Source of the DNA: Oscillospiraceae bacterium
GTDB taxonomy: Bacteria; Bacillota; Clostridia; Saccharofermentanales; Saccharofermentanaceae
Assembly (NCBI GenBank): GCA_902787975.1
Contig: CADAIP010000023.1
Location: forward strand, 1-40,351
DNA: 40,351 nucleotides
Direction: 5' to 3'
The notes beneath the pieces are model-generated. The model was not told the origin of the DNA. It ran no database searches and saw only the letters and a program-made list of their open reading frames with translations. Shown here in pieces: positions 23,804-32,391 of this stretch. A program made the translations under genes and the position numbers. Each line of letters opens with the position of its first letter. Positions within the stretch are counted from its first letter, which is position 1.

Positions 23804-25000
23804 ATGCCGGAATACAGATATCAGGCACAGGATAGTAAAGGCAAGATCGTTAAGGGAAAGGCTGATGCCTTTGACGAGACAGATCTGCAGAAGCGTTTCC
23901 ATGAGTCGGGACTTCTTCTTTTGGAGGCTAAACCCATCCAGAAGCAGATGTCATTGAAACCGCTCAAGAAGACGAAGCTGGCTGATTTCTGCCGCCAGCT
24001 CGGTACTCTTATCAAGTCAGGTGTAATTCTCGTTAAAGCTATCGAGATCATCGCAAATGACGAATCTATCTCTGATTATGAGAGACAGTTATACTTAAGA
24101 CTCCGTGACCGTATCGTTCAGGGTGTCGCCCTTTCGTATGTTATGGAAGAACTGGAACCGGCATTCCCGCCTCTTCTCATTTTCATGATCAGGGCTGCTG
24201 AAACTTCAGGTACTCTTGATACAACATGCCTTCGTCTTGCAGAGCAATACACAAGCGAAGCACAGCTTGAACAGACAGCAAAGAATTCACTTACATATCC
24301 TAAGATCCTTGGTGTTTTGATTGTTCTCGTCGTAGCCATCCTTTTCGGCTATGTACTTCCCCAGTTCGATGAGATTTTCGCGACATTACCCAAACTTCCT
24401 CTTCCTACAAGAATACTTATGGCTATATCGGATTTTGTTGCCAATAAGTGGTACATAATTCTTATAGTAGTGGTTTTAGCAATTATCTTTGGAAAGATGA
24501 TCGTAAAGATCCCTGCTATCAGACTTACGATCGACCACATTAAGGTAATGGGCAAGTGGGGCAAACTTACTAAGGTCATTTATTCCGCAAGATTCGCACG
24601 AACAATGAGTTCCCTCTACTCTTCAGGTATTCCGATCCACAGCTGTATCGAGATTGCCAAGAGTACGATCGGTAACAAATATATCGAAGATCAGTTTGTA
24701 GAAGTAGAAAGAAAAGTATCCGGCGGTATGCCTTTATCGGCTGCACTTATGGACGTCAACGGATTCGTTTCTAAGCTCTCTGCTACTATCAAGGTCGGTG
24801 AAGAGACAGGTATGCTCGGCAACATGCTCGAATCCGTAGCAGATGATCTCGACTTCTATTCAAAGCAGGCGCTGCTTAAACTGACGTCATACATTGAACC
24901 GGTAATGATCGTTGTCATGGCTGTAGCTGTAGGCTTCATCATGATCTCAATCATTCAGCCGATATACCAGTCTTATCAGACGATCGGTGCCGGATCTTAA
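23804..25000 (+). CDS. pilC: T4P inner-membrane platform protein PilC/GspF
   Basis: This is a 398-residue protein with two T2SSF domains, each a cytoplasmic helical bundle. Membrane segments are at about 166-188, 215-237 and 365-388. The N-terminal piece YRYQAQDSKGKIVKGKADA is the classic PilC/GspF start. Conserved LGTLIKSG and RTMSSLYSSGIP segments occur at equal places in the two halves, followed by the PVMIVVMAVAVGFIM helix. PilC is turned by the PilB motor to insert pilins. Start: ATG 23804, GGAAAGGA upstream. It is 30 bases after the single-pass gene and 32 bases before the PilM-N gene. Confidence 0.93.
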   Translation: MPEYRYQAQDSKGKIVKGKADAFDETDLQKRFHESGLLLLEAKPIQKQMSLKPLKKTKLADFCRQLGTLIKSGVILVKAIEIIANDESISDYERQLYLRLRDRIVQGVALSYVMEELEPAFPPLLIFMIRAAETSGTLDTTCLRLAEQYTSEAQLEQTAKNSLTYPKILGVLIVLVVAILFGYVLPQFDEIFATLPKLPLPTRILMAISDFVANKWYIILIVVVLAIIFGKMIVKIPAIRLTIDHIKVMGKWGKLTKVIYSARFARTMSSLYSSGIPIHSCIEIAKSTIGNKYIEDQFVEVERKVSGGMPLSAALMDVNGFVSKLSATIKVGEETGMLGNMLESVADDLDFYSKQALLKLTSYIEPVMIVVMAVAVGFIMISIIQPIYQSYQTIGAGS

Positions 25001-25032
25001 ATACGGTAAGTTAACGAAAGGAAATAAAGCAC

Positions 25033-26520
25033 ATGTCTGAAGTAGTATTTCTGTCGAATACCAACATCCAGATCGCATCAGGTTCTGCTGCCGGTGATGG
25101 TGTCAGAGTATCAAAGCTGATATCTTCTCCACTCCCGGAAGGCGCCGTACTTAACGGTGTCGTCATGGACCAGGACAGATTGATCGAGGCCCTTAAACTC
25201 GCTTGGCAGGCGAACAAGCTTCCCTCCAAATCAGAGGTTACTCTCATCATCAACAGCCCTCAGCTAAGAGCTAACAGAGTTGATGCACCTCTTATTGCTG
25301 ACAAGAAGACTTCTGAATTCATCGAGCGTGAGACACACGATTCTGAATACGGCAGATTCCAGAATCCCGTCACAGGCTGGTATGTAGTCGGAAAAGATGC
25401 AAAATCAAAAACACAGCGTGTTGTTTATGAGACAGCAGAAATTGATTTCGTTAATAAGTATGTTGATATCTTTAATAAAGCAGGACTTAAGATAAATGGA
25501 ATCCATAACGGCGTTCAGCTTGCTACCGAGTATTTCACCAAACAGGCTACAGGCAAGACTATCCTTTACATGATCCTTGACGGTAAGTCACTTGTTACCA
25601 TCTTCTTCGCAGAAGGTAAATACTACTACGATTCAACTTCACGTGTATTCGGTCAGCCCGGAACACCTGAGTTTGCACGAGAGATCTATGCATCGATCTC
25701 ATCCATCAGACAGTTTATTTCAGCACAGCACCTTACAGAAACAGTAAAGGATATTCTTTTCTCAGGTCTTACCTTCTCACAGGTAAATCAGCTTGCAAAT
25801 GATATCCTCAACATCGACAGTACTGCTGATATCTCTATGGCACAGCCGCCTCAGGGAACATCTCTTAATGCCAATGACCAGGCCCAGTTCCCCTTCTTTG
25901 TATACCCGATCGCAGGTCTCAGAAGGATTGATGAGAGACTTCCGATACTTAAGAACACCAAAGAAGCAAGCAAGAAAAAGAAAGAGCAGGGCTTTATGTC
26001 AAAGCTCATCGTTCCTTTCATCTTAATTCTGGTTGCTGTTTTGATCGCATATGGTGTGTGCTATGCACTCAAGTTCAAAAAGGAATCGGAGCTCAAGGAT
26101 ATTGAGAGTTATATCAATAATCAAAGCACCAAAGAGCGGATTGCAGAATACGATGCGATGTACGATAACATGGCAGAGATGGGCGAGATTCAGGGAGGCG
26201 CTGACCTTCTCCGTAAGGATCTGGACTCCTACCCTATTCCCGATTCTTCAATCAACAACAGAATCCTGGAAGCGTCCAAGAAGCACGATGTATCCGTTGA
26301 GTTTAACTCATACAGTGCATCTACAGGCGTTTTCAGCATCACCGCTTCTTCTCCTGAAGTTGAAGACATCAATATGTTCATAGCAGATCTTATGTCCATG
26401 GATATTTTCGAGAACGTTGATTATACAGGTTACGCGTTAAATTCTGATGAAACACGTTGGCAGATCAACGTTGTGTGTACTCTTGCAGGCAATGAACCTG
26501 CTGAAGAGGAGGTGAACTGA
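25033..26520 (+). CDS. PilM-PilN fusion, T4P alignment protein
   Basis: This is a 495-residue protein. Residues 1-290 resemble PilM, the actin-fold cytoplasmic ring protein. A Lys-rich stretch (about 312-320), a membrane segment (about 325-347), a coiled region and an alpha/beta ferredoxin-like domain to residue 490 follow, which is the PilN layout. PilM normally binds the short PilN tail; here the two are covalently joined, fixing 1:1 stoichiometry. The usual actin-type nucleotide motifs are weak: the N-terminal DIG loop is replaced by FLSNTNIQIASG and the second phosphate loop by LDGKSLVTIF, so ATP binding may be lost. Next comes the PilO-like gene, one base on. Confidence 0.78.
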   Translation: MSEVVFLSNTNIQIASGSAAGDGVRVSKLISSPLPEGAVLNGVVMDQDRLIEALKLAWQANKLPSKSEVTLIINSPQLRANRVDAPLIADKKTSEFIERETHDSEYGRFQNPVTGWYVVGKDAKSKTQRVVYETAEIDFVNKYVDIFNKAGLKINGIHNGVQLATEYFTKQATGKTILYMILDGKSLVTIFFAEGKYYYDSTSRVFGQPGTPEFAREIYASISSIRQFISAQHLTETVKDILFSGLTFSQVNQLANDILNIDSTADISMAQPPQGTSLNANDQAQFPFFVYPIAGLRRIDERLPILKNTKEASKKKKEQGFMSKLIVPFILILVAVLIAYGVCYALKFKKESELKDIESYINNQSTKERIAEYDAMYDNMAEMGEIQGGADLLRKDLDSYPIPDSSINNRILEASKKHDVSVEFNSYSASTGVFSITASSPEVEDINMFIADLMSMDIFENVDYTGYALNSDETRWQINVVCTLAGNEPAEEEVN

Positions 26521-26521
26521 T

Positions 26522-27292
26522 ATGGCATTACAGACCAATCTCAACAATAAAGATAAGAAAACAATTGCTATCGTTCTTTTCGCTGCATTGATATTTGCAA
26601 TCGCATGGTTCCTTATCAGGCCTACGGTTACATCAATGATGAATACCAACGAGAAGATCGAAGCGGCTGAGCTCACACAGGAAGAGTATAGAAACAAGCT
26701 CATATATCTCACAAGCGCGGAAGAACTCTATGGAAAAGCAGTTGATGACCTGAATGAATCCACTAAAGATTACTATGAGATCATGGACAGTTCAGAGATT
26801 GACCGTATGGTTACTTCATACGTTTTGCAGTCAGGCCTTTTTGCTGAAAGCCTCAGCATCAGCATGCCTGATGAAGCTGTAGAAGAAAAACCTTATCTTT
26901 ATTCCACTATTGCTGAAGAAAATGATTCCTCTACTGTTTCTTCTACTGCGGGTGCAGATACTCTTTTAACTACTTATGACAACGCAAGAAGAAATGCTTC
27001 TTCCACGAAATCATCCGGTGTTCAGTGTGTCGGTATCTCACTCACAATAACAGGATCAAAGTCTGCATGCCAGGCATTGATCGATGACCTCTGTACAAAG
27101 CCCGCAGTACGTATCACAAGTTTTGAATGGGATAAGGTTGATCCGGTTGAACAGGTCGATCCCGTAACCGGCAATGTAAAACTCGTAGATTCCGGAAAAG
27201 TAAGACTTCGTATCGATGTCAATCTTTATATGGCGGATGTCGCCGATTATGAGTCAGCTGTAACAGATGCAGTTGCCGGAGTGGAGGAATAA
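26522..27292 (+). CDS. pilO: PilO-like T4P alignment protein
   Basis: This is a 256-residue bitopic protein. It has a short polar N-terminus, a membrane helix at about 13-33 (IAIVLFAALIFAIAWFLI), a helical coil (NEKIEAAELTQEEYRNKL), then a C-terminal ferredoxin-like part with a low-complexity Ser/Thr loop at about 130-155. PilO pairs with PilN outside the membrane and links motor to filament. Assignment rests on topology, length and position right after the PilM-N fusion and before pilB; primary sequence is weakly conserved in this family. Start: ATG 26522, with GAGGAGGTGAA just inside the preceding gene. Confidence 0.72.
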   Translation: MALQTNLNNKDKKTIAIVLFAALIFAIAWFLIRPTVTSMMNTNEKIEAAELTQEEYRNKLIYLTSAEELYGKAVDDLNESTKDYYEIMDSSEIDRMVTSYVLQSGLFAESLSISMPDEAVEEKPYLYSTIAEENDSSTVSSTAGADTLLTTYDNARRNASSTKSSGVQCVGISLTITGSKSACQALIDDLCTKPAVRITSFEWDKVDPVEQVDPVTGNVKLVDSGKVRLRIDVNLYMADVADYESAVTDAVAGVEE

Positions 27293-27295
27293 TTT

Positions 27296-28981
27296 ATGGC
27301 AGATAATTCCAAGATTCGTATAGGCGATCTTCTGGTCCAGAACGGATATATCACCGAAGATCAGTTGAAAGAAGCCTTAGGTATTCAGAAACAGTCTGAA
27401 GGCAAGAGAATCGGCCAGGTTCTCATTGAGATGGGCTATGTTACCGAAGAGCAGATGCTCTCCGCACTTGCCAACAGACTTGATATGCAGCTTATCGATC
27501 TTAACTCTTATACGATAGATCCTGAAGTAGTTAAGCTCGTTCCGAAACAGATGGCCGAGCAGTATGTAATGCTCCCAATAGGTCAGGAAAACGGTGAGAT
27601 CATTCTGGCCGTTAACGACCCTCTTAACCTCTATGCCATTGAGGATATCAGACAGACGGTCGGTTTGCCCGTAAGAACTGTTATCGCTCAGGAGCATGTT
27701 CTCAAGAATGCGATCGACTATCAGTATGCCGGCATCAAGGCACAGATGGCTGCCGAGAATGCTAATGCCAATACTGCAGGCATGAACATCGACGAGCTCG
27801 TCATCGACACCAGCGCAGGTGCTGACGATGCTCCTATCATCAATCTCGTTAACTCCCTTCTCGACAAGGCTTTCCAGGATAACGCTTCCGATATCCACAT
27901 CGAACCTTTCGAGACAAACGTAGTCGTAAGAATGCGTATCGACGGTACTCTCATCGACTATATCCAGCTGCAGAAAAACGTTCAGGATTCACTCGTTGCA
28001 AGAATCAAGATCATGGGCGAGATGGATATCGCTGAGCGCCGTATCCCTCAGGACGGTCACTTCCGTGTAAGAATCCAGGGACAGATCATCAACGTCCGTG
28101 TTAACGTTATCCCTACAGTATTTGGCGAGAAGGTCGTTATGAGACTTATCGTTTCTGCTGTCCACATCGATAACAACACAACATTCGGTATGGACCAAGA
28201 CTCTTACAACAAGTTCGTTAACATGCTCATGTCCCCTAACGGCCTCATCTACATCACAGGTCCTACGGGTTCAGGTAAGTCCACAACGCTTTACATGGCT
28301 CTTGAGTCATTATCTCAGAAGCCTATCAATATCAGTACCATCGAAGACCCTGTCGAGAAGAACCTGCCCAGGCTTAACCAGGTACAGGTCCACCCTACTG
28401 CAGGTCTTACATTCGAAGTCGGTCTCCGTGCCCTCATGCGTCAGGACCCTGACGTAATCATGGTCGGTGAGACGCGTGATGCCGAGACAGCTTCCATCTC
28501 GATCAGAGCGGCTGTTACCGGTCACTTGGTATTGTCCACACTGCACACCAACGATGCAGCTTCAACTATCGTAAGACTCGTCGATATCGGTGCAGAGCCT
28601 TACATGCTCTCATCCGCACTGGTCGGCGTTGTAGCACAGAGACTTATGCGTAAAGTCTGCCCTTACTGCTCAAGGATCGAGCCTCTTACAGAAAGACAGA
28701 TCGAGTTCGTAGGTCACGATATTCCGAATGCCAGAAGGGCTGTAGGATGCGGTCAGTGCCACGGTTCAGGTTATCTCGGACGTACTGCCATCCACGAAGT
28801 TCTCGTTGTCGACAAGCATATGAGAAAGCTCATTACAGCAGGTGCCGAAGCTGAAGAAATGAAACAGTATGCCATCGAGCACCAGAACATGCAGACCCTG
28901 AAGAAAGCTGCTATTTCTCTTGTTGAAAGAGGCATCACGACTATGGAAGAGCTTGAGCGTATCGCCTACTATGACGACTGA
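27296..28981 (+). CDS. pilB: T4P extension ATPase PilB/GspE
   Basis: This is a 561-residue hexameric motor. An N-terminal MshEN-type domain (about 1-145) has the paired pattern GDLLVQNGYIT...LKEAL and GQVLIEMGYVT, which in relatives can bind cyclic di-GMP. The ATPase core carries Walker A GPTGSGKST (322-330), the Asp box IEDPVE (349-354), Walker B QDPDVIMVGETRD (383-395) and the His box GHLVLSTLHTND (409-420). Zinc cysteines CPYC (455, 458) and CGQC follow, typical of extension rather than retraction ATPases. Start: ATG 27296, GGAGG upstream, 3 bases after pilO. It overlaps the next gene by 11 bases. No pilT is present in the window. Confidence 0.95.
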   Translation: MADNSKIRIGDLLVQNGYITEDQLKEALGIQKQSEGKRIGQVLIEMGYVTEEQMLSALANRLDMQLIDLNSYTIDPEVVKLVPKQMAEQYVMLPIGQENGEIILAVNDPLNLYAIEDIRQTVGLPVRTVIAQEHVLKNAIDYQYAGIKAQMAAENANANTAGMNIDELVIDTSAGADDAPIINLVNSLLDKAFQDNASDIHIEPFETNVVVRMRIDGTLIDYIQLQKNVQDSLVARIKIMGEMDIAERRIPQDGHFRVRIQGQIINVRVNVIPTVFGEKVVMRLIVSAVHIDNNTTFGMDQDSYNKFVNMLMSPNGLIYITGPTGSGKSTTLYMALESLSQKPINISTIEDPVEKNLPRLNQVQVHPTAGLTFEVGLRALMRQDPDVIMVGETRDAETASISIRAAVTGHLVLSTLHTNDAASTIVRLVDIGAEPYMLSSALVGVVAQRLMRKVCPYCSRIEPLTERQIEFVGHDIPNARRAVGCGQCHGSGYLGRTAIHEVLVVDKHMRKLITAGAEAEEMKQYAIEHQNMQTLKKAAISLVERGITTMEELERIAYYDD

Positions 28982-29567
28982 TACGCCAAAGGCTTCACCG
29001 AAACTGATAAAAGATCTAAAGAGCATTCCGTCGCTAATGTTTTATATATTTGCGGCGGTTGCTGTTTTTGCGGGCCTTTTTGTGGTCGGTTTAAATCCAT
29101 ATGGTATTTTTGCCACCCTGTTTCTCCTGCTCCTTACAGGATGCGCAGTAGCAGACATTAATGCGGGTATCGTTCCTGATCTTCTTGTAATTCTCATAGC
29201 CGTTCTGGCCGTAGTGAAATTCTTTGTGACGGAACCTTTCTCAATTAATACAGCCGTTCCTTATCTGATCGGAGCCGTATGTGTATCAGTTCCGATGCTC
29301 GTACTGGCGTTGATAATCAAAGGCGCATTCGGCGGCGGTGACATCAAGCTTATGGCTGCTGCAGGTCTTTACCTTGGCTGGAAATACACTGTGGCAGGCG
29401 TTGCCGTAGGTCTTTTTGCAGCCGGACTTTACGGAATATATCTTCTCATCCGCAAGAAAGCAGGTCCCAAATCAAAGCTCAAACTCGCGCCTTTCCTTGC
29501 ATACGGACTTGCTGCGGCTACACTTTTCGGAGATCTGATAGTAAGGCTGATATTTGGATGGAATTGA
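28971..29567 (+). CDS. Minimal A24 prepilin peptidase
   Basis: This is a 198-residue polytopic protein with only the catalytic A24 domain. AVADINAGIVPD gives the first aspartate (Asp62) and GGGDIKLMAAAGLYLG the second (Asp124), so the aspartyl protease centre is complete. The N-terminal zinc-cysteine domain of PilD is absent; instead about 22 polar residues lead directly into the first membrane helix. This complements the leftward homologue at 11196-11978, which has the N-terminal domain but lost the second aspartate. The start ATG 28971 overlaps pilB by 11 bases; a longer frame to 28920 lies inside pilB and is unlikely. It is probably the active leader peptidase for all prepilins here. Confidence 0.88.
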   Translation: MTTDTPKASPKLIKDLKSIPSLMFYIFAAVAVFAGLFVVGLNPYGIFATLFLLLLTGCAVADINAGIVPDLLVILIAVLAVVKFFVTEPFSINTAVPYLIGAVCVSVPMLVLALIIKGAFGGGDIKLMAAAGLYLGWKYTVAGVAVGLFAAGLYGIYLLIRKKAGPKSKLKLAPFLAYGLAAATLFGDLIVRLIFGWN

Positions 29568-29586
29568 TCCTGTCCCATTAATCAAA

Positions 29587-29615
29587 TTGACACCATATAT
29601 GACACCACTTATAAT
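29587..29615 (+). promoter_or_regulatory. Perfect consensus promoter before the HicB-like gene
   Basis: -35 TTGACA (29587-29592), a 17-bp spacer and -10 TATAAT (29610-29615) match the sigma-A consensus exactly. GACACCA occurs twice (29589-29595 and 29601-29607), 12 bp apart, a possible repressor site over the promoter. Confidence 0.8.
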
Positions 29616-29634
29616 TCAGTTATAGGAGGTGTTT

Positions 29635-29658
29635 ATGTCGAAATGGTTAAAGAGATAA
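29635..29658 (+). other. Seven-codon mini-ORF with strong RBS
   Basis: AGGAGG (29624-29629) lies 5 bases before ATG 29635, which encodes MSKWLKR and stops at 29656-29658. It could be a leader peptide whose translation couples to the HicB-like gene, or the remnant of a lost hicA. No further toxin sequence is visible. Confidence 0.35.
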
Positions 29659-29670
29659 TAGAAAGTGAGA

Positions 29671-30084
29671 ATGAAAATGAAGACAAAGAAAAAGACAATT
29701 GAATACTATATGTCTCTTCCTTATAAGATGGAGATAATTCCTGATGTTGAAGAGGGCGGCTATACAGCATGGTTTCCCGATCTTCCCGGATGTATTACCT
29801 GTGGAAACAGAATTGTGGATGTAGTCGCTAATGCTCAGGATGCAAAAAAGACGTGGCTGATGGCAGCACTCGAAGATGGAATCGAGATCGTAGAACCTTC
29901 TGAAGAAGCTCCACTTGAAGAATACTCAGGACAGTTTAAGTTAAGAATGCCTAAGAGCTTGCATAAATCTCTTGCCATCAATGCCAAAAGAGAAGGTATA
30001 AGCATGAATCAATACTGCAATTATCTTCTGACCATGAATGATGCTGTTCATTCTTCACGCAAAGATAAAAACAAGGCTGTGTAA
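29671..30084 (+). CDS. Orphan HicB-like antitoxin
   Basis: This is a 137-residue protein. The N-terminal HicB fold contains MEIIPDVEEGGYTAWFPDLPGCITCG, the usual EGGY...PDLPGC signature. The C-terminal 45 residues form a ribbon-helix-helix-like part with FKLRMPKSLHKSLAINAKREGISMNQYCNYLL. HicB proteins neutralise HicA mRNA interferases and repress their own promoter. No hicA lies upstream or downstream, so this is an orphan or a stand-alone repressor. Start is uncertain: GTG 29665, ATG 29671 or ATG 29677, all with weak ribosome sites. The last codons and stop lie in a long palindrome. Confidence 0.8.
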   Translation: MKMKTKKKTIEYYMSLPYKMEIIPDVEEGGYTAWFPDLPGCITCGNRIVDVVANAQDAKKTWLMAALEDGIEIVEPSEEAPLEEYSGQFKLRMPKSLHKSLAINAKREGISMNQYCNYLLTMNDAVHSSRKDKNKAV

Positions 30085-30101
30085 CATTGTTACACAGCCT
30101 T
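30073..30101. terminator. Palindromic terminator between convergent hicB-like and GH3 genes
   Basis: AAGGCTGTGTAACA (30073-30086) and TGTTACACAGCCTT (30088-30101) are perfect 14-bp arms around one base. On the minus strand GTTTTTATC follows, so it should end GH3 transcription; rightward the T-run is delayed. The inner 17 bases equal those at 23034-23050, inverted. Confidence 0.65.
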
Positions 30102-30127
30102 CAAATCCATTGTTTATAAGGTTTTTA

Positions 30128-32221
30128 TCAGATTGAGAAATTGTAAGCTTTCTTGCCCGTAAGTTTCTCCGTGAGCTCATCAGGCTGGCCGAATCCGACA
30201 TAGAAATTGATCTTTCCTTCTGCAGGAATTCTTTCGCCGGCATCATTTACTACCGTAAATCTGCTTGCAGGAATCTTAATCTCAACTGAACCGGTCTCAC
30301 CTGCTCCAAGAGTAATTCTTGCAAATCCGGCAAGTCTTGTATTCTTGACTTCATTAATGTCATCAGCCTTCATGTAGACCTGAACGACTTCGGATGAAGT
30401 GATATCGCCTGTGTTTTTGACGTCTGCCTTGATGGTAAGGCCGTTGTTCTTCGGATCATCGCCAGACTTATCAACTGCCGTGATATCCATCTTGCCGTAT
30501 GTGAGGCCGTAGCCGAACGGATAGAGAGGCTCTGTCTCAAGATAACGGTATGTTCTGCCCTTCATTGAGTAATCCTCAAAGTCAGGAAGATCGTTTGTAT
30601 CCTTATAGAATGTGACCGGAAGCTTGCCGGAAGGATTTACCTTGCCGAAGAGGATGTCACCGATGGACTGGCCGCCCCTTGCACCCGGATACCATGCCTG
30701 GAGAATTGCAGAAGCCTTGTCATTAAGTACACTGAGATCCATTGCAGATCCAGCCATGACTACTGTAATGAACGGCTTGCCTGATGCGATAACAGTGTCG
30801 ATGAGTTTGCGCTGTGTCTTAGGGAAAAGAAGATCCGGCTTATCGCCTGACTTGTACTGGTTGCCCTGGTCGCCTTCCTCGCCTTCGAGATTCTCGTTAA
30901 GACCGATAACAAGAACGACGAGATCTGCTCTGCTCATTATGGCCTTTGCCTCTGCGATCCTGTGATATTCGCGTGAGAGGAAATCCGGCTTAGGGATGCT
31001 TAAGTCACAACCTTCGGTATAGAGGATCCTGGTATCGTCTCCTGCGGCGTTCCTGATGCCCTCTAAGGCCGTTATGTACTCGGATGATGTTCCGTAGTAG
31101 TTGCCGATGAGGCACGCTCTGGAATCAGCGTTAGGGCCGATTACGGCGATTACCTTATTCTTGTTCTTGTCGATAGGAAGGATTCCGTCGTTCTTGAGGA
31201 GAACGATGCTCTCGTCTGATGCTCTCTTGGCAACTGCGAGATTCTCCTTTGTCTCAACATCAAGATAGTTGAGTCCGTCATATTCTGTCTTATCGAACAT
31301 GCCAAGAATGTATCTTGTGGTAAAGAGTCTTACTGCAGCTGTTCTGATCTCTTCTTCTGTTACGAGACCCTGCTTGTAAGCGCTCATGAGATGTATATAT
31401 GTGCATCCGCAGTTGAGATCGCATCCCTTCTTAAGCGCGAGAGCAGCGCTCTCTTCGATTGTCTTTGTTACCTTGTGATGCTCGTGGAAGTCACGGATGG
31501 CCCAGCAGTCTGAAACGATGTGGCCTTTGAAGCCCCACTTGTCACGGATGATGTCCTTGAGGTAGGAGTGGCCGCAGCAGGGCTCGCCGTTTGTTCTGTT
31601 GTAAGCACCCATTACGGATTCGACCTTTGCATCCTTTACGCATGCTTCGAATGCAGGCAGATAAGTCTCGTTTAAGTCTTTATCATTACATGTGGCGTTG
31701 AACTGATGTCTTACAGCTTCAGGACCTGAATGAACTACGAAGTGCTTTGCACATGCGGCAGTCTTCATGTATTCGCCGTCACCCTGAAGTCCCTCGATGA
31801 AAGGAACAGCAAGATCGGAAATGAGGACAGGATCCTCACCGTATGTTTCCTGGCCTCTGCCCCACCTGGGATCTCTGAAAAGGTTTACGTTAGGTGACCA
31901 GAATGTAAGTCCCTTATAGATATCACGGTCGTTCTGGGCCATGTATTCGTTATATTTTGCTCTTCCTTCGTTGCCGCAGACTTCGCCTACTTCACCAAGG
32001 AGTTCAGTATCGAATGTGGCACCGAGTCCGATAGCCTGAGGAAAGCTCGTAGCCGTGCCGGCTCTTGCTACACCATGCAGTGTCTCGTTCCACCAGTTGT
32101 ATTCGGGAATGCCCAGTCTTTCGATCGCAGGAGAATCGTATCTCAATTGCGAAGCGGCCTCTTCAACTGTCATCTTAGCGACTAATTCTTCGGCTCTTTT
32201 AACGGCTTGTTCTCTGTTCAT
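30128..32221 (-). CDS. Glycoside hydrolase family 3 enzyme (beta-xylosidase/beta-glucosidase)
   Basis: This is a 697-residue protein with no signal peptide, so intracellular. The GH3 N-terminal barrel has NETLHGVAR, PNVNLFRDPRWGRGQETYGEDP, KHF (159-161) and the nucleophile in VSDCWA (Asp238). The C-terminal alpha/beta sandwich has VIGPNAD and GLNENLEGEEGDQ. A fibronectin-III-like domain at the end includes YPFGYGLTY. The RWGRGQETYGEDP and SDCWAI pattern is common among xylosidases of this family, so xylo-oligosaccharides are the favoured substrate, but glucosides are possible. It is divergent from an AraC regulator. Its -10 TATAAT near 32260 lacks a good -35, as expected for an activator-dependent promoter. 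Confidence 0.9.
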   Translation of the reverse strand: MNREQAVKRAEELVAKMTVEEAASQLRYDSPAIERLGIPEYNWWNETLHGVARAGTATSFPQAIGLGATFDTELLGEVGEVCGNEGRAKYNEYMAQNDRDIYKGLTFWSPNVNLFRDPRWGRGQETYGEDPVLISDLAVPFIEGLQGDGEYMKTAACAKHFVVHSGPEAVRHQFNATCNDKDLNETYLPAFEACVKDAKVESVMGAYNRTNGEPCCGHSYLKDIIRDKWGFKGHIVSDCWAIRDFHEHHKVTKTIEESAALALKKGCDLNCGCTYIHLMSAYKQGLVTEEEIRTAAVRLFTTRYILGMFDKTEYDGLNYLDVETKENLAVAKRASDESIVLLKNDGILPIDKNKNKVIAVIGPNADSRACLIGNYYGTSSEYITALEGIRNAAGDDTRILYTEGCDLSIPKPDFLSREYHRIAEAKAIMSRADLVVLVIGLNENLEGEEGDQGNQYKSGDKPDLLFPKTQRKLIDTVIASGKPFITVVMAGSAMDLSVLNDKASAILQAWYPGARGGQSIGDILFGKVNPSGKLPVTFYKDTNDLPDFEDYSMKGRTYRYLETEPLYPFGYGLTYGKMDITAVDKSGDDPKNNGLTIKADVKNTGDITSSEVVQVYMKADDINEVKNTRLAGFARITLGAGETGSVEIKIPASRFTVVNDAGERIPAEGKINFYVGFGQPDELTEKLTGKKAYNFSI

Positions 32222-32329
32222 AAGCAGTTTTCTCCTGTCGAAAATATTTAATTACGTTTATTATAAATGATTCATCAGCAAATCTTGTCGTGGATTTGGC
32301 TTTTATTTTACAGATTTTGCTATTTCTTC

Positions 32330-32358
32330 TTGAAAATGGTATTCCGAGCATTTAGAAT
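32330..32358 (+). promoter_or_regulatory. Promoter of the AraC-family gene
   Basis: -35 TTGAAA (32330-32335), a 17-bp spacer and -10 TAGAAT (32353-32358), with about 27 bases of leader to the ATG. Confidence 0.6.
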
Positions 32359-32391
32359 TGTAGCATTGACCTTTAAGAATGGGGATTATTA

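Noticed and set aside
28920..28970. Extended N-terminus of the minimal A24 peptidase
   Set aside because: It lies wholly inside pilB and has no ribosome site; ATG 28971 gives a normal coupled start.
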